Source: Thiocapsa sp035467215 (GTDB lineage: Bacteria; Pseudomonadota; Gammaproteobacteria; Chromatiales; Chromatiaceae). Taken from it: a stretch of 7,544 nucleotides of DNA. Below, piece after piece: positions 6,018 to 7,544 of this stretch. Within the stretch, counting starts at the first letter, position 1; each line of letters opens with the position of its first letter. The stretch spans positions 1 to 7,544 of the forward strand of contig NZ_DATITZ010000241.1 of assembly GCF_035467215.1 (NCBI RefSeq), given 5' to 3'. Below the pieces are notes generated by a model. That model was not told the origin of the DNA. It saw nothing but the letters and a program-made list of their open reading frames with translations, and did no database searches. A program made the position numbers and the translations under genes.

Positions 6018-7142
6018 ATGACGGCCGTCGGATCGACTGCCGGAACGCACGCCCTGGACATCATCCTCCGTTATTTCCCTCGCGCCCTCCATGTCCTGCG
6101 CACGGAGGGCGTCGCCGTCCTGCTGCGCAAGCTCAAACGGCGCCTCGGCACCACGCCGCTGCGCGTGGCCGACCCGCCGCGTCTGCTCGCGCTCGCCGAG
6201 CCCTTCGAGCCGGTCGACCTGACGCCGAGCGCTGCGCCGCTGGTCTCGGTGGTGATCCCGGTCCATAACCAATTCAGCTACACCCACCACTGTCTCGCCG
6301 CGCTGGCTCGGGTCGGCGCCGAGCGGCCCTTCGAGACGATCGTCGTCGACGACTGCTCGAACGACGGGACCGCCGAGCGTCTCGCGCGCTACCCCGGTCT
6401 GCACCTGATCCGCAATCCCGAGAATCTGGGGTTCGTCGGATCCTGTAATCGCGGGGCGGAGGCCGCGCAGAGTGCCTATCTGGTCTTTCTGAACAACGAC
6501 ACCCAGGTCCAGCCCGGCTGGTTGGATGCGCTGATCGACACCTTCGAGGATGCGCCCGACGCCGGGATCGTCGGCAGCCGCCTCCTCTATCCGGACGGCC
6601 GGCAGCAGGAGGCCGGGGCCATCCTCTTTGCCGACGGCACGGCCTGGAACTACGGTCACCTCGACGCCCCCGAGAAGCCCCAATACAGCTATCGGCGCGC
6701 CGTCGACTATTGCTCTGGCGCCGCACTCGCCATCGAGACCGCGCTCTTCAGGCATCTCGGCGGCTTCGACAGCGTATTCGCGCCCGCCTATTACGAGGAT
6801 GCCGATCTGGCCTTCCGGGTGCGTGCAGCCGGACGCGCGGTCTACTATCAGCCACTGTCGCGTGTCGTGCACTTCGAGGGGATCAGCGCCGGGCGCGACG
6901 AGCAGACCGAGACGGGTTTGAAGCGCTATCAGCGGATCAACGCCGAGACCTTCCGAACGCGTTGGGCCGACGTCTTGGCCGGCTTCGGCGCGCGCGGCGA
7001 GGATCTGGAACGGGCGAAGGAGCGCGGCGTGCGACGCCGGGCCCTGGTGGTCGACAACTACATGGTCACCCCGGATCGAGAGTCCGGCTCGGTGCGGATG
7101 CTCAACCTGTTCCGGATCTGCAAGGACTCGGTTTCAAGGTGA
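6018..7142 (+). CDS. Family 2 glycosyltransferase, N-terminal part of a frameshifted protein
   Basis: The frame encodes 374 residues. After a basic helical N-terminus (1-60), a GT-A fold of family GT2 begins: VSVVIPVHNQ (76-85), the nucleotide-binding VVDDCSNDGT (109-118), NPENLGFVGSCNRG (133-146), and LNNDTQ (158-163) as the DxD-equivalent metal site. A YEDADLAFR stretch (259-267) supplies the acidic catalytic base region. It would transfer a sugar from a nucleotide donor in the cytoplasm, most likely for surface polysaccharide or protein glycosylation; the acceptor is unknown. A second domain starts at RRALVVDN (339-346), but the frame ends abruptly after ICKDSVSR at a TGA (7140-7142) in mid-domain. 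The homologous sequence continues in another frame from 7130. The start at 6018 has only a weak ribosome site and lies 8 bp after the DUF302 stop. Confidence 0.85.
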   Translation: MTAVGSTAGTHALDIILRYFPRALHVLRTEGVAVLLRKLKRRLGTTPLRVADPPRLLALAEPFEPVDLTPSAAPLVSVVIPVHNQFSYTHHCLAALARVGAERPFETIVVDDCSNDGTAERLARYPGLHLIRNPENLGFVGSCNRGAEAAQSAYLVFLNNDTQVQPGWLDALIDTFEDAPDAGIVGSRLLYPDGRQQEAGAILFADGTAWNYGHLDAPEKPQYSYRRAVDYCSGAALAIETALFRHLGGFDSVFAPAYYEDADLAFRVRAAGRAVYYQPLSRVVHFEGISAGRDEQTETGLKRYQRINAETFRTRWADVLAGFGARGEDLERAKERGVRRRALVVDNYMVTPDRESGSVRMLNLFRICKDSVSR

Positions 7143-7544
7143 CTTTTGCCGCCGCTAACTTGGAGGCACCCGAGCCCTATGTCGCCGATCTGCAGCGCAT
7201 CGGCGTGGAGGTACTCTACCGGCCCTACGTGCGCCGGATCCGCGATCATCTGGCCAGTCACGGCACCGACTACGACCTGGTGATCCTGAGCCGTGCCGAT
7301 GCGGCAGCGGCCACACTCGACGCCGCCCGGACCCATTGCACCAAGGCACGCATCGTCTTCGATACGGTCGATCTGCACTTCCTGCGCGAGCGGCGACTCG
7401 CGCAGCTGCAAGGCGATCGCGCGACCCTGCGTGTCGCCGAGCGGCGCAAGGCGCAGGAGCTGGACCTCATGCGGCGTGCCGATCTGACCTTCGTGGTCAG
7501 CGAGGCCGAGCGCGACATCCTGGCCGCGGAAGCGCCGGATGTCC
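7130..7544 (+). CDS. Continuation of the glycosyltransferase (GT4-like domain), frame-shifted, 3' partial
   Basis: Read in the frame starting at 7130 (GGT TTC AAG GTG), the sequence is open to the window edge. It encodes a domain that continues the upstream protein: GFKVTFAAANLEAPEPYVA, then LQRIGVEVLYRPYVRRIRDH, YDLVILSRAD, and FDTVDLHFLRERR, followed by ADLTFVVSEAERD. These are features of the N-terminal half of a GT-B fold (GT4-like) domain that often follows a GT2 domain in multi-domain glycosyltransferases. There is no start codon or ribosome site at its beginning, so it is not a separate gene. A one-base loss near 7125-7132 relative to an intact frame would explain the break. It may be a true pseudogene, a sequence error or recoding. 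Codon use is as GC-rich as in the upstream part, with no sign of decay. Confidence 0.8.

Noticed and set aside
7132..7138. Programmed -1 frameshifting in the glycosyltransferase
   Set aside because: The junction TCG GTT TCA AGG does not contain an X XXY YYZ slippery heptamer in the upstream frame, so recoding is less likely than a mutation or sequence error.

Overview
The window comes from a GC-rich (roughly two-thirds G+C) proteobacterial chromosome. Its likely source is a purple sulfur bacterium of the Chromatiaceae or a close gammaproteobacterial relative. The reasons are a gammaproteobacterial-type SpeA, NiFe-hydrogenase maturation genes hypA and hypB, and a small secreted Gly/Tyr/Pro-rich protein that resembles sulfur globule envelope proteins. 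The taxonomic call is inference; no rRNA or tRNA gene is present.

Layout. The left edge holds the first 15 codons of an unidentified leftward gene (45..1). Next, also leftward, is a membrane-anchored alpha/beta-hydrolase with a complete Ser-Asp-His triad (1237..170). Divergent from it, across only 45 bp, is speA, biosynthetic arginine decarboxylase (1283..3163). hypA follows after 3 bp (3167..3517). hypA and hypB are usually neighbours or nearly so, but here a 331-bp non-coding gap (3518..3848) separates them. The gap carries a perfect 14-bp inverted repeat and a third, near-identical copy of the same motif. hypB (3849..4772) has the N-terminal CxxCGC nickel motif and a tail of 18 histidines at its C-terminus. 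Downstream are a secreted low-complexity protein (4897..5406) closed by a clear rho-independent terminator, a secreted DUF302-type protein (5536..6009), and a large glycosyltransferase that starts at 6018 and runs off the right edge. The glycosyltransferase reading frame is broken near 7125-7140: a GT2 domain is followed, one frame away, by the start of a second, GT4-like domain.

How the genes fit together. HypA and HypB deliver nickel to the large subunit of NiFe hydrogenase, and the His-rich tail of HypB suits nickel storage or buffering. SpeA makes agmatine for polyamine synthesis; it is tightly spaced with hypA and probably cotranscribed with it, with no obvious biochemical link. The three genes after hypB are exported or envelope-related and are probably independent of the hyp genes. 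The most unusual parts are the repeat-bearing hypA-hypB gap, the C-terminal His tail of HypB, and the split glycosyltransferase.
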